Assembly: GCA_038230275.1 (NCBI GenBank)
Contig: JBBRNO010000008.1
Span: 35,816 to 99,815 of the forward strand
Origin: JANXXV01 sp038230275
Lineage (GTDB): Bacteria; Acidobacteriota; Terriglobia; Bryobacterales; Bryobacteraceae
Direction of reading: 5' to 3'
Length of the DNA: 64,000 bases
The notes beneath the pieces were generated by a model. That model did no database searches, was not told the origin of the DNA, and saw nothing but the letters and a program-made list of their open reading frames with translations. Made by a program: the position numbers and the translations under genes. Position 1 is the first letter of the stretch, and each line of letters opens with the position of its first letter. Below, in pieces: positions 16,209 to 25,600 of this stretch.

Positions 16209-16847
16209 TTAGCTGAGGCTGACGGACTTGCGGCGGCGAGCCAAGAGGCCGAGACCGATCAGACTGGAACCCATGAGCATCCAGGTGCTGGGTTCAGGTG
16301 CCGCCAACGCGAAGGTCGCGCTCACTGTAATGGTCTGCGGGGTATTGCTAGCCGTAGGACCGACCGTGGTGAATGCCAGAGGAGTCACGGTCAGGCGATA
16401 GCCGGTGGCGGCGAACGTAAAAAGGGCCGCTTGGGTGGACGCGAGAGTGTCAGACAGGGTCGTGGTGGTATTCCCTGAGACAGAATCGAGAAACGCTGCC
16501 GTGATAAAAGCAACTGACGTTGGAGCGGAGGTCGGCGAAGTGATGGTTAGCAAGTCCGATGCGGTGATCGTATTTCCCCCGCTGTTGACGATTCCGATGG
16601 GATTGATAACGATCGTGTAAAGGATTTGGGAAACACTCGTGCCCGTGGCGAAATTCGTGAACGTGATCGGCGTAGTAGGGGCGAATGTGGTTAACGTATC
16701 TCCACTGAGAAACGTGTTCGTCGCAGAATTATCGCTGGTACGGTTAAAAATATTCGATCCAAGAGTGTAGCTAAAAGTCAGCGTACCCGCTTGACTGACA
16801 CCTGCAAAAGTTAATCCGAGAAAAAGTGCTGAAAGTTTATACTTCAT
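16209..16847 (-). CDS. PEP-CTERM sorting-signal protein
   Basis: This 212-residue exported protein starts with a signal peptide (MKYKLSALFLGLTFAGVSQA). It ends with a PEP-CTERM anchor: APEPSTWMLMGSSLIGLGLLARRR, which contains the PEP motif, a hydrophobic helix and a basic tail. The body is Thr/Ser/Asn-rich and beta-like, with no catalytic motif. Such proteins are sorted by an exosortase, not visible here, and often end up in the outer envelope or exopolysaccharide. A GGGGAG Shine-Dalgarno precedes the ATG. It is flanked by terminators on both sides, so it is likely monocistronic. Confidence 0.9.
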   Translation of the reverse strand: MKYKLSALFLGLTFAGVSQAGTLTFSYTLGSNIFNRTSDNSATNTFLSGDTLTTFAPTTPITFTNFATGTSVSQILYTIVINPIGIVNSGGNTITASDLLTITSPTSAPTSVAFITAAFLDSVSGNTTTTLSDTLASTQAALFTFAATGYRLTVTPLAFTTVGPTASNTPQTITVSATFALAAPEPSTWMLMGSSLIGLGLLARRRKSVSLS

Positions 16848-16991
16848 AATTTAGAGTCTCCCCAACCAGGTTTACGACGCTCCTCCGAACAAGCGTAGAC
16901 TTCCTTGACATGGAAGAATTACGCCTCGCCACCTCTTTGACCAGCGAACTTGATCTTAACGTGAACGTCCACCTCATTGCTATAGGAAAAG

Positions 16992-17022
16992 AACCTTAGT
17001 ACTTTAGTTCGGTACTAAGGTT
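16992..17022. terminator. Hairpin with T-runs on both strands, terminator of ppa
   Basis: The perfect 11-bp arms aaccttagtac and gtactaaggtt enclose a 9-base loop. The + strand side continues with gagtttttt; on the minus strand the stem is followed by CTTTTCC. It lies 77 bases downstream of the pyrophosphatase gene, whose transcript it probably ends, and insulates the PEP-CTERM gene. Confidence 0.75.
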
Positions 17023-17098
17023 GAGTTTTTTCCATTTTTCAATAGCTTATGCTGTGGAAAAATACTGTAACTGGGTCGGTCTTGGAAATTCCCACCGA

Positions 17099-17656
17099 TC
17101 AGACGGTTACGGACGGTTCGAGCTGCGATTTCTTGAGCGATAAATAGCGTTCGCGGCTATCCATAATTGCTTTGCGCGCTTCGCGAGGACCACCCCAACC
17201 CTCCATCCTGGTCGTTCTGCCTTCGAGCTCCTTATAGATGGTAAAGAAGTGCTCGATCTCGCGCCGGACATGAGAAAAGATCTGGTCCATGGTGTGGATT
17301 TGGTCGTAGCGGGGATTCCGAGTGGGGACGGCGAGGACCTTTTGGTCGCCTTCTTCAGCGTCAACCATGTTCAGGATACCGACGGGACGAACTTCGATGA
17401 GGCAACCGGTAAAGCTGGGCTCCTGGACTAGAGTGAGTACGTCCATCGGATCGTTATCCTCAGCGAGTGTGCCGGGGATGAAACCGTAATCGCCAGGGTA
17501 GTGCATGGGCGAATAAAGCGCGCGGTCCAGACGGAAGACACCGAGTTTTCCGTCATATTCGAACTTGTTGGTCGAGTTCTTGGGGATCTCGACGATCATG
17601 CGTACCAGTTCTGGGGACTCAGGCCCTGGGTCCATATCGTACAACGAGGGGTTCAC
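17099..17656 (-). CDS. ppa: Inorganic pyrophosphatase (soluble, family I)
   Basis: Ppa hydrolyses pyrophosphate to phosphate in the cytoplasm, driving biosynthetic reactions. The 185-residue length is normal for family I. Active-site features are visible: EIPKNSTNKFEYD with the conserved Lys, YPGDYGFIPGT, the metal-binding D-x-D-P-M-D-V in EDNDPMDVL, and a late Lys/Tyr region (HFFTIYKELEGR). The ATG at 17656 begins MNPSLYDMDPGPESP, a usual family start. The downstream hairpin (16992-17022) ends the transcript. Confidence 0.95.
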   Translation of the reverse strand: MNPSLYDMDPGPESPELVRMIVEIPKNSTNKFEYDGKLGVFRLDRALYSPMHYPGDYGFIPGTLAEDNDPMDVLTLVQEPSFTGCLIEVRPVGILNMVDAEEGDQKVLAVPTRNPRYDQIHTMDQIFSHVRREIEHFFTIYKELEGRTTRMEGWGGPREARKAIMDSRERYLSLKKSQLEPSVTV

Positions 17657-17713
17657 TTATTCAGGGTAGCAAAAAGGCCAGTTGCCAGGAAGGTGGCGGA
17701 TGACCGTTTTAGT

Positions 17714-18085
17714 CTACTGCCTGGATGCAAGGGCTGCGCCTAACCATACAGCCAGATAGCCGACTATTACGCTGGCGGTGACGTTCATGAGGGCGATGAA
17801 GGGGAAGCCGGTGCGGGTGGAAAGATAGGTTTCGTATTCGAAGCTGGAGAAAGTGGTGTAGCCGCCGAGGAATCCGACGACCAGACCGAGGCGCCAGTTG
17901 GGGTGCGCGCCGCGCTGGGCAAGAATGGTCATTAGAGCGCCGATCAGCAGGCAGCCGGTGATATTGACGAAGAACGTGCCGAACGGGAAGCGGCTGTTGA
18001 CGCGCTCCATGATGGCCGAGGCGGCGGCGTAACGGGCGAGAGTGCCGATGGCTCCGCAAGCCATGACGATGAGAAGACGTTCCAT
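17714..18085 (-). CDS. crcB: CrcB/Fluc fluoride channel
   Basis: Fluc proteins are small dual-topology membrane channels that export fluoride. This 123-residue protein has four hydrophobic segments and the signatures GAIGTLARY, FPFGTFFVNITGC (with the conserved Asn), and GFLGGYTTFSSFEYE (with the Phe-box and Thr/Ser track). The start is ATG at 18085, with an in-frame ATG at 18097 possible. I looked for a fluoride riboswitch upstream and did not find a convincing one. The gene is 57 bases upstream of ppa on the same strand. Confidence 0.92.
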   Translation of the reverse strand: MERLLIVMACGAIGTLARYAAASAIMERVNSRFPFGTFFVNITGCLLIGALMTILAQRGAHPNWRLGLVVGFLGGYTTFSSFEYETYLSTRTGFPFIALMNVTASVIVGYLAVWLGAALASRQ

Positions 18086-18266
18086 AGATTGGACCATTAT
18101 CGCCTTCCCGGCTGTGATAAGTTCCACCCCACGTGCGCAATGCGTCCATCTTCGCGATTCCGCTGGCTGGGATTTTGGGCGGCCTGTTCGAGGGCATCGC
18201 AGTTTCGAAGCAACTCCCTTGGTGATCTGGATTGTGCGTGGCTTGCTGGCGATGATTGGGATGTAA

Positions 18267-18395
18267 TGTCCGCGAATTGGGTGGACACACTACCATGGAG
18301 GTACCGCTCCCTTACGGTCGCGGCTCGGAAACTACTGTTGCAGCAACGAGTTCGAGACCGAGCGGTGCGCGTGAGCTAGCCGTTTCTTGTTGGCG
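18267..18395 (+). repeat. Dispersed intergenic repeat, copy 1
   Basis: This stretch is closely similar to 51065-51200. Shared blocks include tgtccgcgaattg, gtggacac, tcgcggctc, gaaacta, ttgttgcagca, cgagttcgagaccgagc and gcgcgtgagc in the same order. The copy has an imperfect inverted repeat between ggctcgg and ccgagc. Both copies are on the + strand and lie at the 3' side of a gene. It occupies the gap between crcB and the radical SAM gene; nothing else is visible at 18098-18420. Confidence 0.85.
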
Positions 18396-18420
18396 CTGCT
18401 GACGGCCGGCTTGGGCAGGG

Positions 18421-19503
18421 TCAGGAAATAGTAACTAGCGAACGGGCTTCTTTTTCGGCGGTGGTACAACGGGTCATCAGGCAGCAGCCCTCGTCCCAGA
18501 ACTTGGGGCGGGATTCCCAAATTTCGCGGATGGAGGTGTTGCGGATGTTGCCGACGGGTTTCTTGCCGTAGCAGACCAAGACGTCGCCATTGGGCTGGAA
18601 CTGCAAGCCGGTGAGCGCGGCGCAGAGGGCTTTCTCTTCATGGGCGGAGTGCGATTGCATGGCTACGCGCATGGCGTCGGGATCCTTGAAATAAGGGATC
18701 ATCGCTTCGAGTTGGGCGTAGCTATTAGCGATATGCGCGCCTTCGCGCTTCAGCTGGATAATTTTCTCCACGGTGGCCACGGCCTTGGCTGTGTCCTTCG
18801 GCCAGTTGGCGGTGTATTCGAACCAGCGAGAATCCTCGGGCGTATTGTAATTCTGTTCGATGGCCTGATAGAAGACTTCGGCGCCCAGCTTGGTGGCGTA
18901 GCGGGCTACTTCTGGCGCGTCGTCTAAGTTTTGCGCCATGATTACGGTCTTCAAGCGGATGTGATAGGTGAGGCGATTGTCTTCCTTCCGCATGCGAAGG
19001 AGCGTATCGAGACTGCGGCTGGTGCGTTCCCAGAACAGCGGATGGCCGCGGACGATGGTATGCGTTTCGCCAACGCCGTCGAGCGATACGGTGATGCGCC
19101 AGGGATTTGCATTTGCCAGGCGCACCATCTTGTTTTGGTCTTCCCAGTAGCCGTGGGTGAGGATTTCCTGGAAGAGTCCGATGTTCGAGCCGTGCGCTAC
19201 CAGTTCCGGCGTGTAGGGCTTGATCATCGCTTCGCCGCCGCTGAAGGTGACTTGGACTGGGCCGAGCCAGCGGCGCATGTCGGAGAGGACCTGCTTCCAG
19301 GTATCGACCGCGACGGAATCTTCGCGATCGGTATTTTTCCAGATGTCGCAGTGGACGCACTTGGCGTTACAGATTTCCGTCAGTAGGATGATGATGGACG
19401 TGGGGCGGCAATGATCGGCAAAGCGACCGCCAGCAATGGTGCGCAGGCGATAGTTGACGCTATCGTAGACGCGTTTATAGCCCCAACTTAGAGAAGCCGA
19501 CAC
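18421..19503 (-). CDS. Radical SAM protein with C-terminal SPASM-like region
   Basis: This 360-residue protein has the radical SAM cluster motif C45-x3-C49-x2-C52 in EICNAKCVHC, the SAM-binding VTFSGGEAM and a later VSLDG strand. Near the C-terminus, CAALTGLQFQPNGDVLVC followed by GNIRN and IREIW resembles a SPASM/twitch auxiliary region, with extra Cys in the final 30 residues (GCCLMTRC). The start appears to be a GTG at 19503 before SASLSWGYK; a longer open frame lacks family features. No peptide substrate gene is adjacent, so peptide modification is only one possibility. Confidence 0.8.
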   Translation of the reverse strand: MSASLSWGYKRVYDSVNYRLRTIAGGRFADHCRPTSIIILLTEICNAKCVHCDIWKNTDREDSVAVDTWKQVLSDMRRWLGPVQVTFSGGEAMIKPYTPELVAHGSNIGLFQEILTHGYWEDQNKMVRLANANPWRITVSLDGVGETHTIVRGHPLFWERTSRSLDTLLRMRKEDNRLTYHIRLKTVIMAQNLDDAPEVARYATKLGAEVFYQAIEQNYNTPEDSRWFEYTANWPKDTAKAVATVEKIIQLKREGAHIANSYAQLEAMIPYFKDPDAMRVAMQSHSAHEEKALCAALTGLQFQPNGDVLVCYGKKPVGNIRNTSIREIWESRPKFWDEGCCLMTRCTTAEKEARSLVTIS

Positions 19504-19538
19504 TATCCAATGATAGCCGAGTATGCAACGAGCGGCAA

Positions 19539-19566
19539 TTGACCGTGAGGTAGGACCGGCTATAAG
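19539..19566 (+). promoter_or_regulatory. Sigma-70-like promoter for the membrane regulator gene
   Basis: TTGACC (19539-19544) and TATAAG (19561-19566) are separated by 16 bases. This is close to the housekeeping consensus, and the gene starts about 75 bases downstream. The assignment is by motif only. Confidence 0.45.
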
Positions 19567-19644
19567 CTGACGGCGGATATTTGAAGTATTAGAATAGGAA
19601 TCCAACAGGGACCTAAGTCTCCCGCAGGATGGATCACATTCCGA

Positions 19645-20931
19645 ATGAGTAGTTCCGCTTCCATGTCTCGATCGTCGCCCACGGCGGAAGAGCGCCAAGC
19701 GCTGGTGGGCCGAATTCTGGCGAGTCCGCATTTTTCGCGGTCGGCTCGTCTAAGGGACTTCCTGGTCTACGTGGTGGACCGGGGAATTGCCGACGCCGAC
19801 ATACCGATGCATGAGGTGACGATTGCGACGATGGTGTTCGGGCGGAAGGACTCGCAGGCGGGCGACGATTCCATTGTGCGGGTGCATGCTTCGCAGCTGC
19901 GGAAACGGCTGGAAACTTACTTTTCCGCGGAAGGGATTCACGAACAATTCATCCTGGAAATACCGAAGGGGAACTATACCCCAGTCTTCAAGACCAGGAC
20001 GGCGATTGTCGAACTTCCGGTTGAAACTGCAGCCGCGCCGGTTCCGCCAATGCGGCCGCGCTGGCGCAATTGGAAACTACCGGTGATGGGCTTATTGCTG
20101 GTAGCTCTGGTTTGTCTGCTTTGGGACGATTTCCGGCTGCGCGGCGAAATGCCCGCGACGCTGAGCCCTTACCTCAGCCAGTTTTGGACGCCCTTTTTCA
20201 GCTCTCCGCTGCCGATTGATTTGGTACTGGCTGATTCCAACCTGAGCCTGCTGCAGGATCTGGCGAGCGGAACCTTTTCTCTGGAACAATATGCCAACCG
20301 CGACTACCAGAAGCTGATTGAATCCATTCCTCCGGAACCGGGACTTCGCCGGACGGCCGAGATGCTGATGCACCGGCGGTACACAAGCGTTGGAGATGCC
20401 GACCTGGCGCGGAAGATTTGCTCTTTGGCGGGAAGGAAGGACCGGGTGCAGATCACGGCGGCGCGGGACTTTCAGGCAATCCGGCTGCGCAACGACCAAG
20501 TCATACTGATTGGCAGTAAGCGTTCGAATCCCTGGGCGGAGTTGCTGGACAATCAACTCAACTTCCGCTACGAATACAGCAGCGGGCCGGGTGAGACGCT
20601 GATCCACAACGATAAACCGAAGGCGGGCGAGCGGCCACTCTATCGCAGTGACGATCCGTCGGAGGGAAGCGTGCCGGGCGGTTACTGCGTGGTGGCGAAG
20701 CTTTCCAACTTCAGCGGCAAGGGAAAGGTGCTGGTGATTGCCGGAACGGAAATGGAGGCGACCGCGGCGGGCGGCGAATTTTTGCTCAATGAATCGTCTC
20801 TGGTGCAGTTGAGCCGGGCGCTGGCGCTGGCTCCCAATGAGGCGTTCCCCGATTTTGAGATCCTCTTGCGAACTACCAGAGTGGGCGGATCTTCACCAAC
20901 GTCGCAGATCCTTAGCGCGCGCCGGCATTGA
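19645..20931 (+). CDS. Membrane-anchored protein with N-terminal DNA-binding-like domain
   Basis: This 428-residue protein has an N-terminal domain (about residues 15-115) of a type common in Solibacter-like genomes: RILASPHFSRSARLRDFLVYVV, then VFGRK, SIVRVHASQLRKRLETYF and EIPKGNYTPVF. I read this as a winged-helix-like regulator module. One hydrophobic helix (about 147-163) follows. The C-terminal 260 residues would be outside the cytoplasm and have no family I recognise. The layout suggests a one-component membrane sensor. It is divergent from the radical SAM gene. Its 3' end overlaps the convergent gene by 20 bases. Confidence 0.65.
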   Translation: MSSSASMSRSSPTAEERQALVGRILASPHFSRSARLRDFLVYVVDRGIADADIPMHEVTIATMVFGRKDSQAGDDSIVRVHASQLRKRLETYFSAEGIHEQFILEIPKGNYTPVFKTRTAIVELPVETAAAPVPPMRPRWRNWKLPVMGLLLVALVCLLWDDFRLRGEMPATLSPYLSQFWTPFFSSPLPIDLVLADSNLSLLQDLASGTFSLEQYANRDYQKLIESIPPEPGLRRTAEMLMHRRYTSVGDADLARKICSLAGRKDRVQITAARDFQAIRLRNDQVILIGSKRSNPWAELLDNQLNFRYEYSSGPGETLIHNDKPKAGERPLYRSDDPSEGSVPGGYCVVAKLSNFSGKGKVLVIAGTEMEATAAGGEFLLNESSLVQLSRALALAPNEAFPDFEILLRTTRVGGSSPTSQILSARRH

Positions 20932-22594
20932 CGAGTGCGGAGGCTTGAATTTGTACGTCTCTGGCGCTTTCGTGCCGGACGGAAACAACGTAATCTCCAT
21001 TTTGCACGGCGGTTAGCGTGTACGAATTGGCGGAGAGCACGCCGGCGTTTTTCAGTTCTTGCCCGCCTGCGCCGATGTGACCCGGCTTGTAGCTGAGGCG
21101 GAGAACTTCGGTGGACGATTCGGCAAACGTGCGGTAGCTGACGGCCCCTTTGCTATAGGCGACCGACTGCACTACCGAGGAACTGCGGAGGAGGTGATCT
21201 TCTCCGATGGGTGCGAATTCGGGCATTGATGCCATGGCCCAGTTGAAATGCCGCAAGTAATCGGAATAGCCGTCGCTAAACCAGAAGGGACTGCCGAAGC
21301 CTTCGCCACAGCAGGAAACACGGCCATCCGAGAGGGCGAAGTACGAGGCGTAGTTGAGTGCCCGAAAGGCGTCTTCGCGCGCTTGCAAGTCTCCGGTTTT
21401 CTCGTAATAGAGTGCATTGAGCGCAGCCCAGCGGGAAGTGTGACTGCCGAGGCCGGCGCGGGAACAGCAGCCATGACCGTCGGGCGTGCCTTGCTCGTCG
21501 ATAGCCCAGGCACCGGAATAGGGGCCGCGGCCGAAGCGAGTCCGGACCCAATCGATCAGGCGTCCGGTCATCATGGGCCATCGCGTCCACTTGGGAGTGA
21601 CGGATGCCGGGTCGGGATTGCTCAGTACATACCAGGCAACCATGGTGGGCAGCACCTGGTTGACGTTTTCGACGCTCTGCGAAACATCTTCGAAGTAGCC
21701 GGTCCACTTGTTCCACGCGGCGCTCTCGCGGTTCAGAGGATGGCTGAGCAGCCACTGTACGGCAGTGGCACGAGCCTGAGCGAATGCGCCGGTTTTGTCC
21801 TGCTGGAGACGGATCAATTCGTCGAAGAGGCGCAGAGGACCGACGATGTTGCCGCCGAATTCCTCACGCGCCAAGGTGACGCCAGTGCGGGCGTCGACGC
21901 GGAAAGGCCATGGCGTGTGTTCCGCGTCTCCAGGGCGGACATGCTTGGCGAGAGCTGTGGCACAGCGAAGGGCCGCGTCGAGATACTTGCGGTCGGCGGT
22001 GAGTTGGTAAAAGAGCGCGTAGCCGGCGCCTAGTTCGCCAACCTTGTCGGTCTCAATGCCGCCGTAGAATTCCTTGGGCATGTTTTGGATACAGGAGCCA
22101 TAGTCTTTGGAGTTGCCGCAACTGGTGGCGAACGGTACTCCGGCCCAGTCCCAATCGGCGGGAGAGGTGCCGTGAGAGAGTTGGTGATCTAGCATCTCAC
22201 GAACAACCGCGATGGAGGCGGTGTCGCCGGAATACGGATACCAAGCCACCACGCCATCGACGAGACCGGCGAATGTCATGGCGGGATTGTGCTGCCAATA
22301 GTCCGCCTGGAGCGTTTCGCCATTGAAGACCGAATTCAACAGAGACACCTTCAATCCGGTTCCATAGCGCTGGTCCAGGGGAACCTTGTGTTCGAGAAAA
22401 TCCCAGCCGAGATGGAGGACGTGATCCCAACCGAGGTTGCGGTCCGGCTCGTACCAGGCTTGCAGTTTCGATTGCGCGTCCAGCTTCGCTACGTGATAAG
22501 GAAGTTGCGCATTGACGTATGGTCCGGCGGCAAATGCCGGCGAACAGAGAGCCAGCAGCCCCGCTAGGGGAGCTTTACGAAAGTTCGAAAGCAT
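20912..22594 (-). CDS. Secreted protein of unknown function, possibly alpha/alpha-toroid
   Basis: This 560-residue protein begins with a signal peptide (about 1-23, ending SPAFAA). Much of the body consists of helical pairs with aromatic and small residues, for example GAGYALFYQLTADRKYLDAAL, ENVNQVLPTMVAWYVLSN and RWAALNALYYEKTGD. Such a pattern is typical of (alpha/alpha)6-toroid glycoside hydrolases or lyases. Several Cys are present (GCCSR, VSCCGEG). The last 90 residues look beta-rich. It lies 13 bases downstream of the TonB-type receptor, so a linked role in using a polymer is plausible but inferred. Confidence 0.6.
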   Translation of the reverse strand: MLSNFRKAPLAGLLALCSPAFAAGPYVNAQLPYHVAKLDAQSKLQAWYEPDRNLGWDHVLHLGWDFLEHKVPLDQRYGTGLKVSLLNSVFNGETLQADYWQHNPAMTFAGLVDGVVAWYPYSGDTASIAVVREMLDHQLSHGTSPADWDWAGVPFATSCGNSKDYGSCIQNMPKEFYGGIETDKVGELGAGYALFYQLTADRKYLDAALRCATALAKHVRPGDAEHTPWPFRVDARTGVTLAREEFGGNIVGPLRLFDELIRLQQDKTGAFAQARATAVQWLLSHPLNRESAAWNKWTGYFEDVSQSVENVNQVLPTMVAWYVLSNPDPASVTPKWTRWPMMTGRLIDWVRTRFGRGPYSGAWAIDEQGTPDGHGCCSRAGLGSHTSRWAALNALYYEKTGDLQAREDAFRALNYASYFALSDGRVSCCGEGFGSPFWFSDGYSDYLRHFNWAMASMPEFAPIGEDHLLRSSSVVQSVAYSKGAVSYRTFAESSTEVLRLSYKPGHIGAGGQELKNAGVLSANSYTLTAVQNGDYVVSVRHESARDVQIQASALVNAGAR

Positions 22595-22607
22595 GGGTGG
22601 GCCGCGG

Positions 22608-25600
22608 TTAGAATTCGGCGCGCAACCCGAACTGCATGGTTCTGGGACCGGCGTTATAGGTCCCGGTGACGCGGCCGAAGTTGCCGTTACCGACGGTGGT
22701 GTTGGCACGGCCGTACTGCGGCGTGTTGGTCACATTGATTGCCTCGGCGCGGAACTGGAGGCGGTAGAGCTCAAAGAATCTCCACTCCTTGCTCAGGAGC
22801 AGGTCCGAGGAGTCGAGAGCACCGGTTCGGATGTTGCCCGGGTAGCGGGGGGCAGTACCGAGTGTGAATGGGGCGGGCCGGGTTACCGCTGCGGGATTGA
22901 ACCAATGGTTGATGGACTGGCCGCCGCTGGCAAGATCGGGAAGAGAGGTGATGTTGGGGCGTTGGACCACATACCCATAGACGCTGTTGCTGTTGGAGGC
23001 GCTGAATTGAAGGGGGAGCCCATCGGCGAGGCGGACAATGGCGCTCATGCGCCAACCGCCGAGGGCGGCGTTTGCAGCGCCGCTGAGACTGCTGCCAAAT
23101 TTCTTGCCGCGGCCGACCGGCAATTCCCAGACGAGAGCGGCGCGGAAATCCTGTGGAACATTGTGGCCGCTGATGGAGCGCTCCGAATCCAGGTGGTTGA
23201 TGTCCCGCGTGTAGTTCTTTATTTCCCAGACCTGGGTTTCCGAGACGTTGTCAATGGCCTTGGACCACTGGTAGGTGACAAGGAGATTCAGTCCCGCCTG
23301 GAAGCGATGGTTGTACTTGACGGTCAAGGCATTGAAGCTGGAACTGGAACCTGGAGTGTCTGGGGAAAGGTTCACGCGGGTGAATTGCGGATAGGGGAGC
23401 AGTAGTCTCCACTGCGGAACGGTCCTTGAAGAAAGCACGCTATTGGGATCGGTGATGACGCCGAAGAAGGGATTGGCGACTTGCACATTCAATCCGCTAC
23501 CCATGGAGAGATACTTTGAATCGAGCTGATTGATGTTCATGTTGGCGGCGCCGAGCAGCAATTTGCGGCCTTGCACACCGGTGTAGCCGAATTCGAGGAC
23601 GCCGTTGGCGCCGGTCTGGAATTGGAAGTCCGCGCTATAGCTCTGGACATATCCGGTGGGGTGAAGGCGCGATGCCGCATTGACGGAGAGGCCGACTTCG
23701 GTGAGGAGTCCGGCGGAGCCTCCGGCAGGCAAATTCAAACCGGACGGGTATGGATTGCTCAAGAGGTTTGCGGGAGTCAGCCCGTCGCCGCCCTTGGTGG
23801 AGATCCAATTGGTGTTGGTGGAAAAGCCGTCGGTTGGGCCGTTGGCGACGGCAACGGTAGGCTGAAAGAAGATGCCGTAACCGGCGCGAAATACCAATTT
23901 TTCGGTGATCTTATAGGCGATGCTTCCGCGCGGGGCGAGGTTATTGTGGTCCGGGTTCCACATCTGTGGGTTTCCGTAGACCAAGCCACCCTTCAGGTTT
24001 AAACCGGTCTTCGCCGAAAGCGGGTTGGTGGCGTTGAAATCGAAATAGTTGAAGCGGTTGTAGCGTTCGGTCCGAGGGGCCTGGTATTCGTAGCGGGCGC
24101 CGTAGGTGAAGGTCAAGCGGCGCGTGATTCTCCACGTATCGTTGGCATAGAAACCGTAGGAGCGCTGACTCAATGACAGTTGGGCATTGTAGGGAGACGA
24201 TCCACTGGCGCCGGTGCCGAGAAGCAGCGAAGCAATGTCGTTACCGGAAGTATCGGAGGCGGTCTGCGCCGAGGGCCCTGAGGTGAGGCCAGAATCGAAG
24301 TTGAAAAAGCCGGAATAGGCGTCGTTCGTATAGAGCCGGCCCAGTTCGAAGAGTCCGCCGAACTTGATGCTGTGCGAATGCAGTTCCTTGGACGCATTGA
24401 TTTGAATGTTGCTCAACTCTCGCGTGTTTTGGTTGTGTTCGGTGTAGCCCAACTGCGAGTAGTTGTTGAATCCGAACTCCGGCAGGGTGTCCGCTTGAAA
24501 CTGCTTGATGAGCGATGGCGGCAATCCAATGGAGCCTACATAGCCGGAGCTGGCGGTGGTATCGTCCTCATGCCAGCGGCCGAAGCCGACTAACAGATTG
24601 ACTACCCAGGTTGGCGACGGCACCCAGGTGTCGCCGAGCACAATCTGATAGCGGGGATCTTTCTCGCCGGTGGTGCTGTCAGCGCCTTTTCCCAGATAGA
24701 TTGGGATGCTATCCGTCTGCCACGCCTTGGTAATGCGGCCGAAGATGCTGTTTTTGTCAGTCCGGACCCAATCGACCCGTTCGTCGAGTTTGTAGTAGTT
24801 GGATGCGTACTTGCCGGCTTTCGAGAACAGACCGCCGTTTGAGAGGAGCTGGCTTTGATTGGGGTCGGGAAACAGGTTGGCGACGGCTTTCCCGACCGGG
24901 TCCATGCGCGCGCTGGGGATTTTGTTTCCGGCGAAGGGGGTGCGAATGTAATTGCCCTTGGAATCGACTGTGGTGCTAAATGGGTCGTAAATGATTACGG
25001 GCGAACCGTCGTCATTCAGGACGCGGGAGAAATCGCCCTGTTTCATGGCAGCGGTTGGTACGGTGCCAACGAACGGCGCCGGTTGGGCCTGCTTCAGGGC
25101 TTCAAACGCACTGAAAAAGAATAGCTTCTTGCTTTTCCAGAGCGGACCGCCGACGTTACCGCCGAACTGGTGCCGCTGAAAGGTCGTCTTGCCATTGCCG
25201 TATTTGTTGTTATCCCAACTGTTGGCATCGAAATGATCGTTGCGCAGGAATTCGAACATGGCGGCGTGGAATGTGTTGGACCCGCTCTTGGTTACCAGGG
25301 TGACAGCGCCGCCGTCGGTCTTTCCGTATTGGGTATCGTAGGCCTGCCGGACGACCTGCGTTTCGGCCACGGCGTCCTGCGAAGGCACTGCGATGGCGCC
25401 GCCCCAACCTGGCGCCATGATCGGGACTCCGTCAACCAGGATGGCGGAGGATTCGTCGCGGCCACCGTTCAGGGCGAAGCGATTGGTATTCTGGTCGGTC
25501 ATATACGGCTGAATCCCTTGCCGGACTGCATTTACGCCAGCCGTGGCGTGGACGAACAATAGTGGGCTGCGCAGGCTTTGCGGCAATTCGACCATGTCAT

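Noticed and set aside
18086..18266. Fluoride riboswitch upstream of crcB
   Set aside because: A GGCGATAATGG sequence occurs but it lies at the start codon and the remaining conserved parts of the riboswitch are not found.
18340..18365. tRNA T-arm-like sequence (cgagttcgagacc)
   Set aside because: It belongs to the dispersed repeat and the other arms of a tRNA are missing.
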